Assembly (NCBI GenBank): GCA_014763895.1
Contig: JACXUM010000007.1
Location: 1-64,000, forward strand
DNA length: 64,000 nt
Origin: Campylobacterales bacterium
GTDB taxonomy: Bacteria; Campylobacterota; Campylobacteria; Campylobacterales; Sulfurovaceae
Reading direction: 5' to 3'
The notes under the pieces are model-generated. The model had not been told where the DNA came from and ran no database searches. It saw only the letters and a list, made by a program, of their open reading frames with translations. Of this stretch, positions 1 to 10,103 are shown piece by piece. The stretch's first letter is position 1, and each line of letters opens with the position of its first letter. Position numbers and translations under genes: made by a program.

Positions 1-991
1 GATATTGTCTATTGACCTTCCTTTACCGTTCATTGAGATTTGTATCTCATGATCTTTGAGCATCTGCGTATGTTCATAACTGGTATATTGGCTGCCCTGA
101 TCTGAGTTGAAGATCTTCGGCGCAGGATACCTGCTCAGTGCATCTTCCAGTACTTCAGTAGCCAATGTCGCATCCATCGTATTGGATAGCTTATACGAGA
201 GGATAGCTCTGGTATGCCAGTCAATGACGGCAGCCAGATACATGAAGCCTCCGTTGGTTCTGATATAGGTGATATCACCGCTCCATACTTCATTTGCAGT
301 ATCGACCTGCACCTGTTTGGTCTTACCAACGGTTGTCCAGTACTCTTTGAGAAGATACGGATAGATCTTATGTTCGCTGTTTTTAAGCGATGTCACACGT
401 TTCTTGGTTGGGTAGATCGCCTGTATGCCTAGCACTCCCATATACTTCAGCACCCTGTCCTTACCAATGGAATGACCGTCTTCGAGTAGTTGCCTATGGA
501 TCATCCGATAGCCATACTCTGAGTTATCGGTATAGATCTCATCGATAGCATCAAGGATCTTTTTATCCCTGATGGACATCGGTCGTGGTTTGTAGTAGAG
601 TGAGGTACGGCTCACTTTTAACAGCTGACACTGTCTTGTCTTTGATATCTTGAGCTTGGAGTCGACAAGACATTTCTTATTTGATAAGTCCAAGCTCTTT
701 AGCTTTCCCACTGCCCAATCTCTCTCAACGGTGGTTCTGCCAAGTGTTTTTGCAAGTTCATCGTTCTCAGCTTTGAGCTTGTCTATCTCTTTTTGCTGCT
801 CTTTACTGGATGCATCATCTTCAAAGGCTTTGGATGCGTTCTCTAAGAACTGCTTCTTCCAATTAGTTATTGATTTAGCAGTCACTTTATATTTGGTAGC
901 CAACTGGCTTACTGTTTGTTCTTCTTTGAGCAGCTCTAAGACAATTTTCGTCTTCTGCTCTACACTGTAGGTCTGACTTTTTTCTAGCCAT
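1..991 (-). pseudogene. IS3-family transposase, fused OrfA-OrfB frame, 3' truncated by window, frameshift at the start
   Basis: Seen: from about 975 down to 1 one uninterrupted frame encodes an N-terminal helix-turn-helix region (TYSVEQKTKIVLELLKEE, then ITNWKKQF), a coiled-coil linker, then the integrase core with DIT-YIRT, the region around AAVIDWHTR and the NSDQGSQYTS block containing the second catalytic Asp. The third catalytic residue (Glu) would lie beyond the window. OrfA and OrfB are joined in one frame, unlike most IS3 members, which need a -1 shift. The only good start, ATG at 991 after GGGAGATAAAA, is in another frame and stops after 34 codons. Removing one A from the A6 run at 978-983 gives a continuous start (MARKSQTYSVEQ). 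This may be a real inactivating indel, transcript slippage at A6, or a sequence error. Confidence 0.75.
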
Positions 992-1067
992 TTTTATCTC
1001 CCGTTTTCAATTCATTTATTATATCATTGGGAAATAAATCTGAGGATTTGGCTGTCTAAAATATTCA
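1..1067 (-). mobile_element. IS3-family insertion sequence, one end (runs off the left edge)
   Basis: Seen: about 1 kb on the minus strand encoding an OrfA-type helix-turn-helix region followed in the same frame by an OrfB-type DDE integrase region. The coding part stops at the window edge, so only the upstream end of the element is present. The likely outer tip is the 5'-TGAATATTTTAGACAGCC sequence read leftward from 1067, because the neighbouring membrane-protein frame is terminated exactly by the TGA of this tip. The other inverted repeat and the target duplication lie outside the window. Family assignment rests on the protein; the exact boundary is inferred. Confidence 0.8.
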
Positions 1068-1634
1068 GGCCATTATAAAAATCCACAAAAAATGTAGATA
1101 AAAAATTTCTTTTGGAATATCTATCGAACTTTGATAAGCCAAAAATATAATGAAAGTGGTCATCCCACTGATAAGTGCTTCATAAAATCTTAATCCTGAA
1201 ATAGCAAAAATCCAAATCATACTCAAATAAATTTCAGGCAAATAAATTTCTGAAAGATGCTCTGATCCGGTACGTAACATGGTATTAAGATATAAGTTTC
1301 CGATGTTGGCTATAACCGGAGCCAACATAAGCAGCCCTATCATCGGTTTGTATAATTTTTGGGAAAAAGAGATGATTGCTATCAAGGAAAGCAGGATGGG
1401 CAAAAAATATAAATGCATAAAAGTTGCAAATGAGAGCGCTTCATCAACCAAAATTTCATGGTCCATCCCAGCATAGATAATGTAAAGGGATGCTGTTAAA
1501 AGGGTTATGGAACGAATTTGAAGGACCTGGGAAGTTTTATCCCATTCTTTAAAATCATTTTTTACAGCATTGGTCTCATGTCTAAGCGGATCAAGATAAT
1601 CTAATATATTTTGAAAAACTTTATGCTTGAACAT
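1065..1634 (-). pseudogene. N-terminal remnant of a multi-pass membrane sensor gene, interrupted by the IS
   Basis: Seen: 189 codons with a short cytoplasmic N-terminus (about 1-40) and roughly five to six hydrophobic segments (about 41-58, 70-92, 96-115, 135-152, 154-170, 176-189). The frame ends inside the last hydrophobic segment at a TGA that appears to be the first three bases of the adjacent insertion sequence. The start is supported by AAGGTAGC upstream of ATG. Known: membrane modules of this shape (MASE-type) usually precede GGDEF or other output domains. Inference: this is the truncated sensor half of a signalling protein, perhaps a diguanylate cyclase; the output domain should lie on the other side of the element. 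The family name is not secure. Confidence 0.6.
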
Positions 1635-2058
1635 AATGCTACCTTATTATTACATATTTCAATTCTAACATAAAAAATATTTTTTAGTAGCAATGCAATA
1701 TTGGTATGATATATATTGTTTTTAGATCTTGATGCATCTTTTGTTCCCACACATTCGTGTATGTGAAGAAGGTTTTATATGAAAAGCAAAGCAGGATGTT
1801 TTAAAAGTGTAATCTAACACTGATAGATATATTGTTACAATGAATTGATTTCTCCAGAGATAAAAAATTGAGAATGGAATGTCTAATATAACTAATTGAT
1901 AGCAACTTATTTCAGAACAAATACACTTAAAATTTAGTGTATTGGAATTTATAAGAAACAATGAAATAATAGTATGTACAATGATTCCAATGCTAAATGG
2001 TATTTTGATAATTGATCTAAATTTAATGATATTCAAAATATATGTATAGAAGATTGCC
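1635..2058. other. AT-rich intergenic region with no convincing gene
   Basis: About 420 bases between the truncated membrane gene and carB. A minus-strand frame at 1722-2060 (112 codons, TTG start, no ribosome-binding site, Ile/Phe/Cys-rich) overlaps the putative carB terminator and resembles nothing known to me, so I do not call it. The region just above 1634 would contain the promoter of the interrupted sensor gene. No RNA gene or repeat was seen. Confidence 0.5.
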
Positions 2059-2076
2059 AAGAGCTCAAAAGCTCTT
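2059..2076 (-). terminator. Hairpin overlapping the carB stop codon, possible weak terminator
   Basis: Seen on the minus strand: AAGAGCT-TTTG-AGCTCTT, a perfect seven-base-pair stem with a four-base loop, starting at the last bases of the carB stop codon. There is no strong T-run after it, only GGCAATCTTCT. It may be a weak terminator or an mRNA 3'-end stabiliser. Confidence 0.4.
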
Positions 2077-5000
2077 ATGCAAGGTAGTCTTGGATCGCTT
2101 TAGGTTCAAGCTCTCCGCCATGCTCTTTAAGCTCTTTAATTGCCATTGCAGTTGCTCTGGCGGCTGCAATCGTAGTGAAGTAAGCGACATGATTGGAAAG
2201 AACGGACTGTCTGATCGTTTTTGCATCATCTTTGCTTGATTTGTTATCGCTGGTGTTGATCGCAAGGGCGATCTCTCCATTTTTGATCATATCGTCGATG
2301 TTCGGACGTCCTTCGCTGATCTTAAGCACCTTAGTTGATGGTACGCCTGCAGCTTCAAGTGCATCATGTGTCCCTGAAGTGGCAACGATCTCAAATCCAA
2401 GATCAACGAACATCTTACCGATCTCACCGGCAAATGGTTTGTCGATCTCTGTGAGAGAGATGAAAAGTTTACCCGAAAGTGGGATATTGTTTTTACTTGC
2501 AAACTGGCTTTTTGCAAAGCTCATCCCGAAGTTGTCCGAAATACCCATAACTTCACCGGTAGACTTCATCTCAGGACCAAGGATGAGGTCTGATCCCGGA
2601 AGTTTGTTGAATGGGAAGACCGCTTCTTTAACCGCAACGTGACCTTTTAGGTTTGGCTCCATGATCTTTTTATCAAAGTTTACCACTTTGAAAGTATCGT
2701 AGTACTTGAGAGCTTCTTTCAGATCACCCTGAACCATAACTCTTGTTGCAACTTTCGCCAAAGGAACACCTGTAGCCTTGGAAACAAACGGAACCGTTCT
2801 GGAAGCTCTTGGATTTACTTCAATCAGGTATATCTCACCTCTGTGGATCGCATACTGTATATTAAGTAATCCAACAACGCCTAACCCAAGTGCGATTTGG
2901 GCAGTCTGCTCTTTCACTTTTTCCTGCAACTCATCAGAGATAGAAACCGGTGGGAGTGAACAAGCACTGTCTCCTGAGTGGATCCCGGCTTCTTCGATGT
3001 GTTGCATGACCGAACCGATATAAACATCTTCACCATCACATATTGCATCTACATCTAGTTCGATCGCACTGTCAAGGAACTTGTCAATGAGTACCGGGGC
3101 GTCATTACTCACGCTGACTGCTTCATCCATGTACTGTCTTAGTTCATTGTCAGAGTAAACCGTACGCATACCACGACCGCCAAGTACGAAGCTAGGGCGT
3201 ACAAGTACAGGATATCCGATACGGTTTGCGATGGCCATTGCCTCATCTTTTGCAAACGCTGTTCCGTTATCTGGTTGTTTAAGACCAAGATCCCTGATGA
3301 ATGTGGAGAACTGTTCTCTATCTTCTGCAAGATCGATGACCTTGGCAGATGTACCAGAGATCTTAGCCCCTATGGCAGTAAGGTTTTTAGCCAGTTTTAG
3401 TGGTGTCTGACCGCCAAAGTGTACGATTACCCCGTCAGGTTTTTCAACTTCGATGACGTTTCTGACGTGCTCGAAGTCGATCGGTTCGAAGTAGAGCATA
3501 TCTGAAGTATCATAGTCTGTTGAAACTGTTTCAGGGTTACAGTTGTACATGATAGACTTGATACCCATATCTTCCAATGCAAAAGCAGCATGTACACAGC
3601 AGTAGTCAAACTCGATACCCTGACCTATACGGTTAGGACCACCACCGATAACAAGTACTTTTTTGTCATCACTGGCTGCTGTTTCAGTTTTAGGAAGTTT
3701 TGTGATATTGGTCGTTGAATAGAGGTATGGAGTCAATGCTTTAAACTCTGCTCCACAGGTATCTACTTCATTGTACTCATGACAAACATGCTGTTTTTCT
3801 CTTGCATTGTAGATATCGTTCTCTGAAAGTGAAAGACCTTCTTTTTTGTTAAGGATCTCAGCGATCATTGCATCGCTGAATCCATCCGCTTTTGCTGCTC
3901 TGAGTCTTACAGGATCTGAAAGCAGGGCGATATCCATAGATTTTTCATGTGCGACAAGTTCTTCGAACTGATAAAGGAACCATGGATCTATCTTTGAAAG
4001 CTCGAAAATTTCTTCAACGCTCATACCGCGTCTAAACCCTTCGTATACATAAAGCATACGATCGGCATTTGGTCTTCTGATCTCTCGTACAAGTATTTCG
4101 CTGTCACAGTCGATTGTTTTAAAACCTGTAAGACCTGTTTCAAGTGAACAAAGTGCTTTTTGGAAAGATTCCTTGAATGTTCTTCCTATAGACATAACTT
4201 CACCAACAGACTTCATACCTGTAGTCAAAGTAGAATTGGCATTAGGGAATTTTTCAAAAGTAAATCTAGGAATTTTAGTTACAACGTAGTCAATGACTGG
4301 TTCGAAACTTGCAGGAGTGCCAGTGATATCGTTGGTGATTTCATCAAGGGTAAATCCTACAGCAAGCAAGGTTGCAACTTTTGCGATAGGGTAACCGGTT
4401 GCTTTGGAAGCGAGCGCAGAAGAACGGCTAACGCGCGGGTTCATTTCGATAACGATCATACGTCCTGTTTCAGGGTTGATAGAGAACTGAACGTTTGATC
4501 CACCCGTATCAACTCCGATTTCACGAAGGATCTTGAAAGATGCGTCTCTCATGTTTTGATACTCTTTGTCAGTCATTGTAAGAGCCGGTGCAACAGTGAT
4601 ACTGTCTCCCGTGTGTACACCCATAGGATCGAAGTTTTCAATAGAACATACGATGATACAGTTATCTTCTCTGTCACGGATAACTTCCATCTCATATTCT
4701 TTCCATCCAAGCATCGATTCCATGATTTCGATTTCATTGATCGGACTTGCTTCAATACCTGTTTTAGCAAGCTCTTTGAACTCTTCCATGTTATATGCTA
4801 CACCTGAACCGCCACCGGCAAGCGTAAAAGAGGCTCTGCTGATTACCGGAAAACCGATCTCTTTTGCTACTTTTATCGCTTCATCAACACTATAGGCATT
4901 GGCACTTCTTGGTAGATCCATACCAATCTTGATCATTGCTTCATTAAAAAGATGTCTATCCTCACCTTTTTTGATCGCATCAGGGTTTGCCCCTAAAAAT

Positions 5001-5335
5001 TCGATATTATCAAGCATCCCTTTTTTGTACATGCTCATAGCAACGTTGAGTGCTGTTTGTCCACCCATGGTTGGAAGAATTGCATCTACATTCTCTTGCT
5101 TGATAATCTTTGCAACTACATCTTCAGTGATCGGTTCGATATATGTTCTGTCTGCAAACTCGGGATCCGTCATGATTGTAGCAGGATTTGAGTTGATAAG
5201 TACGACCCTATATCCGAGTTCTTTAAGCGTTTTGGCCGCTTGGGTACCTGAATAGTCAAATTCACAGGCTTGTCCGATGACGATAGGTCCCGAACCGATA
5301 AGTAAAATTGTTTTGATATCTTCGCGTTTTGGCAT
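2075..5335 (-). CDS. carB: Carbamoyl-phosphate synthase large subunit
   Basis: Makes carbamoyl phosphate from bicarbonate, ammonia (channelled from the CarA glutaminase subunit) and two ATP, feeding arginine and pyrimidine synthesis in the cytoplasm. At 1086 residues it is full length. Two homologous ATP-grasp halves are visible: the first opens with [17 protein letters not shown] (about 13-29) and phosphorylates bicarbonate; the second opens with [17 protein letters not shown] (about 560) and phosphorylates carbamate. The last 150 residues form the MGS-like allosteric domain. carA is not adjacent, so the genes are split as in other Campylobacterota. It has its own -10 box (5365-5370) after the mreC terminator, so it is probably transcribed separately. 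Confidence 0.98.
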   Translation of the reverse strand: MPKREDIKTILLIGSGPIVIGQACEFDYSGTQAAKTLKELGYRVVLINSNPATIMTDPEFADRTYIEPITEDVVAKIIKQENVDAILPTMGGQTALNVAMSMYKKGMLDNIEFLGANPDAIKKGEDRHLFNEAMIKIGMDLPRSANAYSVDEAIKVAKEIGFPVISRASFTLAGGGSGVAYNMEEFKELAKTGIEASPINEIEIMESMLGWKEYEMEVIRDREDNCIIVCSIENFDPMGVHTGDSITVAPALTMTDKEYQNMRDASFKILREIGVDTGGSNVQFSINPETGRMIVIEMNPRVSRSSALASKATGYPIAKVATLLAVGFTLDEITNDITGTPASFEPVIDYVVTKIPRFTFEKFPNANSTLTTGMKSVGEVMSIGRTFKESFQKALCSLETGLTGFKTIDCDSEILVREIRRPNADRMLYVYEGFRRGMSVEEIFELSKIDPWFLYQFEELVAHEKSMDIALLSDPVRLRAAKADGFSDAMIAEILNKKEGLSLSENDIYNAREKQHVCHEYNEVDTCGAEFKALTPYLYSTTNITKLPKTETAASDDKKVLVIGGGPNRIGQGIEFDYCCVHAAFALEDMGIKSIMYNCNPETVSTDYDTSDMLYFEPIDFEHVRNVIEVEKPDGVIVHFGGQTPLKLAKNLTAIGAKISGTSAKVIDLAEDREQFSTFIRDLGLKQPDNGTAFAKDEAMAIANRIGYPVLVRPSFVLGGRGMRTVYSDNELRQYMDEAVSVSNDAPVLIDKFLDSAIELDVDAICDGEDVYIGSVMQHIEEAGIHSGDSACSLPPVSISDELQEKVKEQTAQIALGLGVVGLLNIQYAIHRGEIYLIEVNPRASRTVPFVSKATGVPLAKVATRVMVQGDLKEALKYYDTFKVVNFDKKIMEPNLKGHVAVKEAVFPFNKLPGSDLILGPEMKSTGEVMGISDNFGMSFAKSQFASKNNIPLSGKLFISLTEIDKPFAGEIGKMFVDLGFEIVATSGTHDALEAAGVPSTKVLKISEGRPNIDDMIKNGEIALAINTSDNKSSKDDAKTIRQSVLSNHVAYFTTIAAARATAMAIKELKEHGGELEPKAIQDYLA

Positions 5336-5364
5336 GGAGAAAAACCTTGATTTTTAGTTAGATA

Positions 5365-5370
5365 TTATAC
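5365..5370 (-). promoter_or_regulatory. Candidate -10 box of the carB promoter
   Basis: Seen: a perfect TATAAT on the minus strand, about 30 bases before the carB ATG, embedded in TTGCGTGTATAATATC. No clear -35 hexamer is visible. The position expected for one falls in the mreC terminator hairpin, so terminator and promoter are packed back to back. Confidence 0.5.
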
Positions 5371-5382
5371 ACGCAAGAGATA

Positions 5383-5409
5383 AAAAAAGCCCTTAATTCA
5401 GGCTTTTTG
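5383..5409 (-). terminator. Rho-independent terminator after mreC
   Basis: Seen on the minus strand: AAAAAGCC-TGAATTAAG-GGCTTTTT with further T residues, a GC-containing stem followed by a T-run, 20 to 40 bases after the mreC stop. It ends the fabZ-to-mreC operon ahead of carB. Confidence 0.8.
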
Positions 5410-5426
5410 TATCGTAAAAAGAGTGA

Positions 5427-6491
5427 TTAGAACATATCAAGGCTGTTATGCAGTTTATTATCTTTCTTTGGTTTTGGCTGAGTAATAATATGCGGCTTTT
5501 CAAGTATCGTATCTTCAGGTTTTTCTGACGGAATATCCGGTTCTATGGTATTTTCCTGTGTTTGGTCGATACGTTTTGGGATGCTTGATACTTCCGGTAT
5601 GGTCTGGTTTAGCTCTTGAACAGTGACGTTGGTTTCATTGTTCTCATGGCTTTTTTGCAGGGTTAAGCTGGCAAAATTGATCGGGAACTTTGTGGCATTG
5701 CTGTCAAAGTTTTCTGCCAAAGTTGCTTTGGACTCATTGATCAGAAAAAATGTTTCAGGGTGAAACACATCTGCATAAGTCTTGATACGAGCGACTTTGT
5801 AGGAACTTTCTACTTCAACATCGGTGACAATCCCAACAGGAATATCACTAAAGAAAATATCATCAAGGCCGTTGGTGATGACCTGGTCACCTTTTTTGAT
5901 CTCATTCCATTTTGGAATAAATTTAACGAGCATTTCATTTTCTTTAAGTCCAATAGCAATTCCAGGTGCTTTTTTCTCGCCGATAAAAACGGCAAAACGG
6001 CACATATCATCCGAGGTCAGGTATCCATAAAGCTGATCGTTATGGACCTGTGCCGTTCCTGCAACCACATTGTTTTGGATCAACCCGTAAAGTTTTCCTT
6101 GCTTGAGGTCTTTTGGCTTGGTCAATATGATCTGAGAAAAGCTGTTGAGCTTGACATAGGAGATCGTATCAGTGATCGAAATGTTATGCAAAGGCATTTT
6201 GCTTAGCTGTGGCAGAATACTGTAAATGTCTTTGACCTGTTTGATGTAATGTGTTTGTTCAAGTAGTCGTTGACGAAGAATACGGTTTTCTTTGTCAAGT
6301 TTTTCAATAGTCTCTTTTTGAAAAAAATAACTTTGTGTTTTATCTTCGATGTCTTGTGTGAAATCTTTGTAGTTTTGTTTGATAGGGTTGATAACCACTA
6401 AGAGCGTATGGGCAATACGCTCGTCGTTTCTTGTTAAAAGAATCATTAAAACAAGCAGTAGTATGACAATGATAACGATTCTAGTCTTCAT
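5427..6491 (-). CDS. mreC: Rod shape-determining protein MreC
   Basis: Inner-membrane, periplasm-facing scaffold of the elongasome, which links MreB to the PBP2/RodA wall synthases. The 354-residue product has one N-terminal membrane anchor (about 3-20, Ile/Leu-rich), a coiled-coil stretch (about 55-85) and the beta-barrel MreC domain (about 100-270, including the GL-DDIFF-DIPVGIV segment). An unusually long C-terminal tail (about 275-354) rich in Glu, Pro, Thr and Lys has no recognisable fold and is probably disordered. It overlaps the 3' end of mreB by 11 bases, which implies translational coupling. MreD is not in this cluster. Confidence 0.93.
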   Translation of the reverse strand: MKTRIVIIVILLLVLMILLTRNDERIAHTLLVVINPIKQNYKDFTQDIEDKTQSYFFQKETIEKLDKENRILRQRLLEQTHYIKQVKDIYSILPQLSKMPLHNISITDTISYVKLNSFSQIILTKPKDLKQGKLYGLIQNNVVAGTAQVHNDQLYGYLTSDDMCRFAVFIGEKKAPGIAIGLKENEMLVKFIPKWNEIKKGDQVITNGLDDIFFSDIPVGIVTDVEVESSYKVARIKTYADVFHPETFFLINESKATLAENFDSNATKFPINFASLTLQKSHENNETNVTVQELNQTIPEVSSIPKRIDQTQENTIEPDIPSEKPEDTILEKPHIITQPKPKKDNKLHNSLDMF

Positions 6492-7515
6492 ATGCCGTTT
6501 GCTGTAGGAGGTCTAATTCTTCAAGTGCTTTTCCGGTTCCTTTTGCAACAGCAAGAAGAGGGTCTTCAGCGACATAAACAGGCAGTTTGACGATATCTGA
6601 AAGATATTTGTCCAGACCTCTGATCAATGCACCGCCTCCTGTCAGTACGATACCGTTCTCTACGATATCCCCGGCAAGTTCAGGCGGAGTCTCTTCAAGT
6701 ACACTTTTAAGTGCATTGGCAATCTCTTCCAGAGAGTCTTTCATCGCTGCTCGGATATGCTCACTGGTGATATCAATGGAGGTCAAGCTTCCTTCGATCT
6801 GGTCTCTACCCCTTACGACAGTCGTAAGTTCTGTTTCTAGCGGAATAGCTGTACCGATCTTGATCTTCAACTCTTCAGCCACTCTCTCACCGATAAGAAG
6901 GTTGAAATTCTTTTTGACATAATCCACGATCGCCTGATCAATCTTATCCCCGGCAACACGGATCGATTTGCTTAGTACCAAACCGCCAAGAGAAGTTACA
7001 CCGATCTCGGTTGTTCCACCGCCGATATCAACAACAAGGTTCCCGTTAGGGTCCTTCACGGGAAGTCCTGCACCGATCGCTGCAGCCATCGGTTCTTCAA
7101 TGAGATAGACGTAGCGTGCTCCTGCATTTTGAGCGGAGTCTTTAACCGCTCTTCTTTCAACCTGTGTCAAACCGTAAGGTACACAGATGATGATACGGGG
7201 GCTGAAGAAACTTTTTCTTTTGTGCGCTTTTTCGATGAAATATCGGATCATCATCTCGGTTATTTCAAAATCTGCGATAACCCCGTCTTTCATCGGTCTG
7301 ATCGCCCTGATATTGCCCGGTGTTTTACCCACCATGTCTTTGGCTTCCTGTCCGACTGCAAGGATTCGCTGATGGCCGTGTTTATCGACTTGGATAGCAA
7401 CGACAGAGGGTTCATTGATCAAGATCCCTTCACCTTTGACCAACACCAGTGTATTTGCTGTTCCCAAGTCGATGGCAAGGTCGCTTGAGAACATTCCTAA
7501 TAATTTTTTAAACAT
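6481..7515 (-). CDS. mreB: Rod shape-determining actin homologue MreB
   Basis: Cytoplasmic actin-like ATPase that forms membrane-associated filaments directing lateral wall synthesis. The 344-residue length is typical. The actin-fold phosphate-binding loops are visible: DLGTANTLV near residue 16 and DIGGGTTEIGV near residue 167, plus GIVLTGGGALIRG in the adenosine-binding region near 290. It lies 27 bases downstream of clpX and overlaps mreC, so it is part of the fabZ-lpxA-clpX-mreB-mreC operon typical of Campylobacterota. Confidence 0.97.
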   Translation of the reverse strand: MFKKLLGMFSSDLAIDLGTANTLVLVKGEGILINEPSVVAIQVDKHGHQRILAVGQEAKDMVGKTPGNIRAIRPMKDGVIADFEITEMMIRYFIEKAHKRKSFFSPRIIICVPYGLTQVERRAVKDSAQNAGARYVYLIEEPMAAAIGAGLPVKDPNGNLVVDIGGGTTEIGVTSLGGLVLSKSIRVAGDKIDQAIVDYVKKNFNLLIGERVAEELKIKIGTAIPLETELTTVVRGRDQIEGSLTSIDITSEHIRAAMKDSLEEIANALKSVLEETPPELAGDIVENGIVLTGGGALIRGLDKYLSDIVKLPVYVAEDPLLAVAKGTGKALEELDLLQQTAYED

Positions 7516-7542
7516 TTAACTTTCCTTTTTTATATGCCTATA

Positions 7543-8760
7543 TTATGCTGTTTTTTTATTTTTGATATATAAAGGCTTGGCACCGGTCTTTATCACATCT
7601 TCCGTGATAACTACTTCATAGCCTGTTAGTTCAGGCAGTTCATACATGATGTCAAGCAGGATCTCTTCCATGATCGAGCGCAATCCCCTTGCACCGGTTT
7701 TCCTATCGATCGCTTTTTTGGCGATCAATGAAAGTGCCTCTTCTTCAAACGTCAGCTTAACTTCATCGATCTCAAAAAGTTTTTGGTACTGTTTGACCAA
7801 TGAATTCTTCGGTTCGACAAGGATACGCACCATATCTTCTTGAGTGATCTCTCCCAATGTTGCGATCACATGAAGACGTCCGATCAGTTCAGGGATCAGC
7901 CCAAAAGAGACCAGATCATCGGGCTCAACCAAGTGAAGAAGGTTCCCTTCCTCTTTTTTACTGCGTTTTTCCTGGCCAAATCCAAGGACGTTGCTTCCCA
8001 GTCTTCTTTTGATGATATCGTTCAGACCGTCAAATGCCCCTCCACATATAAAGAGGATGTTTGAGGTATCGATCTGGACGAAATCCTGGTTTGGATGTTT
8101 TCTTCCGCCTTTTGGAGGAATGTTGACTACTGATCCTTCGATCAGTTTCAAAAGGGCTTGTTGTACACCTTCTCCTGAAACATCACGTGTAATGGAGCGG
8201 TTTTCGCCCATTCTTGCGATCTTATCGATCTCATCGATAAATACGATCCCTTGTTCTGCACGTTGGACATCACCCTCGGCAGCCATATAGAGTTTGGTAA
8301 GGATGTTCTCCACATCTTCCCCCACATAGCCCGCTTCAGTAAGATTGGTCGCATCCGCTATCGCGATAGGGACATTCAAAAACTTTGCGATGGTCTGCGC
8401 CAAAAGGGTTTTTCCTGATCCGGTAGGTCCGATGAGAAGAACGTTTGATTTGGCAATCTGCGTATCATCTGCGACCATTTCGTGCCTGAAGATACGTTTG
8501 TAGTGATTGTAAACTGCTACTGCCAACGTCTTCTTGGCATTTTCCTGTCCGATCACATAATCATCCAGCAGCGTATTCATCTCTTTTGGTGTATAGAGTG
8601 TATGGGCTTCCCACTCCTTTGGATTTTCTTCCTGCTCTTCATCCCCAAAAAGTATCTTGTATGCGGATACTACACAGTTGGAACAGATATAGGCACTTTC
8701 ACCGGCAATGATCGGATTTTCTTCACTCTCGGTGCTGTGACAAAAGCTACATTTCTTCAT
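7543..8760 (-). CDS. clpX: ATP-dependent Clp protease ATP-binding subunit ClpX
   Basis: Hexameric AAA+ unfoldase that recognises tagged or degron-bearing proteins and feeds them to ClpP. The 405-residue product has the four-cysteine zinc-binding domain at the N-terminus (CSFC near residue 4, CSNC near 26), Walker A GPTGSGKT, the pore loop GYVGED, Walker B IVFIDEID and the sensor-2 region KTGARGLRS. It overlaps lpxA by 14 bases. clpP is not in the window. A heat-shock promoter is not obvious. Confidence 0.97.
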   Translation of the reverse strand: MKKCSFCHSTESEENPIIAGESAYICSNCVVSAYKILFGDEEQEENPKEWEAHTLYTPKEMNTLLDDYVIGQENAKKTLAVAVYNHYKRIFRHEMVADDTQIAKSNVLLIGPTGSGKTLLAQTIAKFLNVPIAIADATNLTEAGYVGEDVENILTKLYMAAEGDVQRAEQGIVFIDEIDKIARMGENRSITRDVSGEGVQQALLKLIEGSVVNIPPKGGRKHPNQDFVQIDTSNILFICGGAFDGLNDIIKRRLGSNVLGFGQEKRSKKEEGNLLHLVEPDDLVSFGLIPELIGRLHVIATLGEITQEDMVRILVEPKNSLVKQYQKLFEIDEVKLTFEEEALSLIAKKAIDRKTGARGLRSIMEEILLDIMYELPELTGYEVVITEDVIKTGAKPLYIKNKKTA

Positions 8761-9559
8761 TCATATTCTCTTTTTTTGTTTCTTTTCTTGTGAAAGGAAT
8801 CCCTCGTTTAGAGGTGACGATAAATTCACATAATTGATTGACTTTTGGTGTACGGTTTTCTTCCAAAAGACGTTCTGCAACCTCTTGCAACGGTTGCCCT
8901 TGTTCAAACAACTCTCTGTATGCCAGTTTGAGCGCATCGATATCCTCGCGTTCCATCTTTCTTCTCAATCCGGTGAGATTGAGGCCTCTAAGAGTGGCAC
9001 GGTTGCCTTCTGCCAGACAGAAAGGAGGAATATCCTGTGAAAGTGCGCTAGCACCGCCGATCATCGCATAGTCACCGATATGGACGAACTGGTGTACTGG
9101 GGTCAGACCGCCAATGACGACGTAATCACCCAGTTCGACATGGCCTGCAAGTGTAACTCCGTTGGCCAGGATACAATGGTCTCCCATGATGACGTCATGT
9201 CCCAAATGAACATATCCCATCAAGAGATTGCCGTTCCCGACTTTCGTTACAGACCCGCCGCCTTTAGTTCCAGGATTGAGAAGTGTGAATTCCCTGATGA
9301 TGTTGTTGTCACCGATGATAAGCTTTACATCCTCACCGGCATATTTGAGATCTTGAGGAATCGTACCGATGGCAGCATGGGAGAAGATACGGTTATTCAT
9401 TCCGATCGTCGTGTCTCCCTCGATAAGAGTATGGGCACCCACAGATGTACCATCACCGATCGTCACCTTCGGACCGATATAGGCATAAGGACCTATCTTG
9501 ACATTATTCCCGATTTTTGCACCTTCCTCGATGATAGCGGTTGGATGGATAGACATCAT
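8747..9559 (-). CDS. lpxA: UDP-N-acetylglucosamine acyltransferase LpxA
   Basis: Transfers a 3-hydroxyacyl chain from ACP to UDP-GlcNAc, the first step of lipid A synthesis. Its 270 residues start with left-handed beta-helix hexapeptide repeats (about 4-190), including the segment [15 protein letters not shown] with the catalytic-type His, followed by the alpha-helical C-terminal domain. The start [10 protein letters not shown] is standard for the family. It lies 15 bases downstream of fabZ, the usual pairing of lipid A and fatty acid synthesis, and its 3' end overlaps clpX. Confidence 0.96.
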   Translation of the reverse strand: MMSIHPTAIIEEGAKIGNNVKIGPYAYIGPKVTIGDGTSVGAHTLIEGDTTIGMNNRIFSHAAIGTIPQDLKYAGEDVKLIIGDNNIIREFTLLNPGTKGGGSVTKVGNGNLLMGYVHLGHDVIMGDHCILANGVTLAGHVELGDYVVIGGLTPVHQFVHIGDYAMIGGASALSQDIPPFCLAEGNRATLRGLNLTGLRRKMEREDIDALKLAYRELFEQGQPLQEVAERLLEENRTPKVNQLCEFIVTSKRGIPFTRKETKKENMNEEM

Positions 9560-9574
9560 AAACCTTGTTTAAAA

Positions 9575-10024
9575 TTATTTATCGACGATCATGGCTTTAA
9601 GCTCGGCTTGTGCCACAAGTTTATCGTCTACATACGCTTTGCCGTCTAGGTTCCACACAGCACCTTTGTTTTTAAGAACCGTAAGCTTGTAAATCAGCTT
9701 ATCACCGGGTGTAACAGGGGCTCTGAACTTGGCTTTATCGATACTCATGAAGTAGACAACCTTGTTCTTTATATCTTCCTGGCTTTCCGTATCCATACTT
9801 TTGAATGCCAGCACGCCACCTGCTTGTGCCATACCTTCGATGATCATAACACCAGGGTAAATTGGGTGCCCCGGAAAATGTCCCTGAAATACGGGTTCAG
9901 CGATGGTGATGTTCTTGTAACCCTCGATATATTCTCCCTCTTTGAGTTCCGTGATACGATCAACCAGTAAAAACGGATATCGATGCGGTAAAATCTTTTG
10001 AATATCAACTACATTGTAAAGCAA
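9575..10024 (-). CDS. fabZ: 3-hydroxyacyl-ACP dehydratase FabZ
   Basis: Dehydrates 3-hydroxyacyl-ACP in the type II fatty acid synthesis cycle. The 149-residue hotdog-fold protein shows [13 protein letters not shown] and the active-site stretch [20 protein letters not shown], with the catalytic His and Glu. The start appears to be TTG with AAGGG seven bases upstream; an overlapping ATG is out of frame. It is first in the operon with lpxA, clpX, mreB and mreC. Confidence 0.95.
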   Translation of the reverse strand: MLYNVVDIQKILPHRYPFLLVDRITELKEGEYIEGYKNITIAEPVFQGHFPGHPIYPGVMIIEGMAQAGGVLAFKSMDTESQEDIKNKVVYFMSIDKAKFRAPVTPGDKLIYKLTVLKNKGAVWNLDGKAYVDDKLVAQAELKAMIVDK

Positions 10025-10103
10025 ATCAAACCCTTGATGATAAAATTTGCAATTATTTTATCCAAGATTTGCTAAAAATCATATAAGCCCAGTGTTATAT
10101 GGA

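Noticed and set aside
1722-2060. A 112-codon minus-strand frame between the sensor remnant and carB
   Set aside because: TTG start without a ribosome-binding site, low-complexity Ile/Phe/Cys composition, overlap with the carB 3' hairpin and no family resemblance.
9080-9649. A 189-codon plus-strand frame over lpxA and fabZ
   Set aside because: It is the antisense shadow of two well-supported conserved genes.
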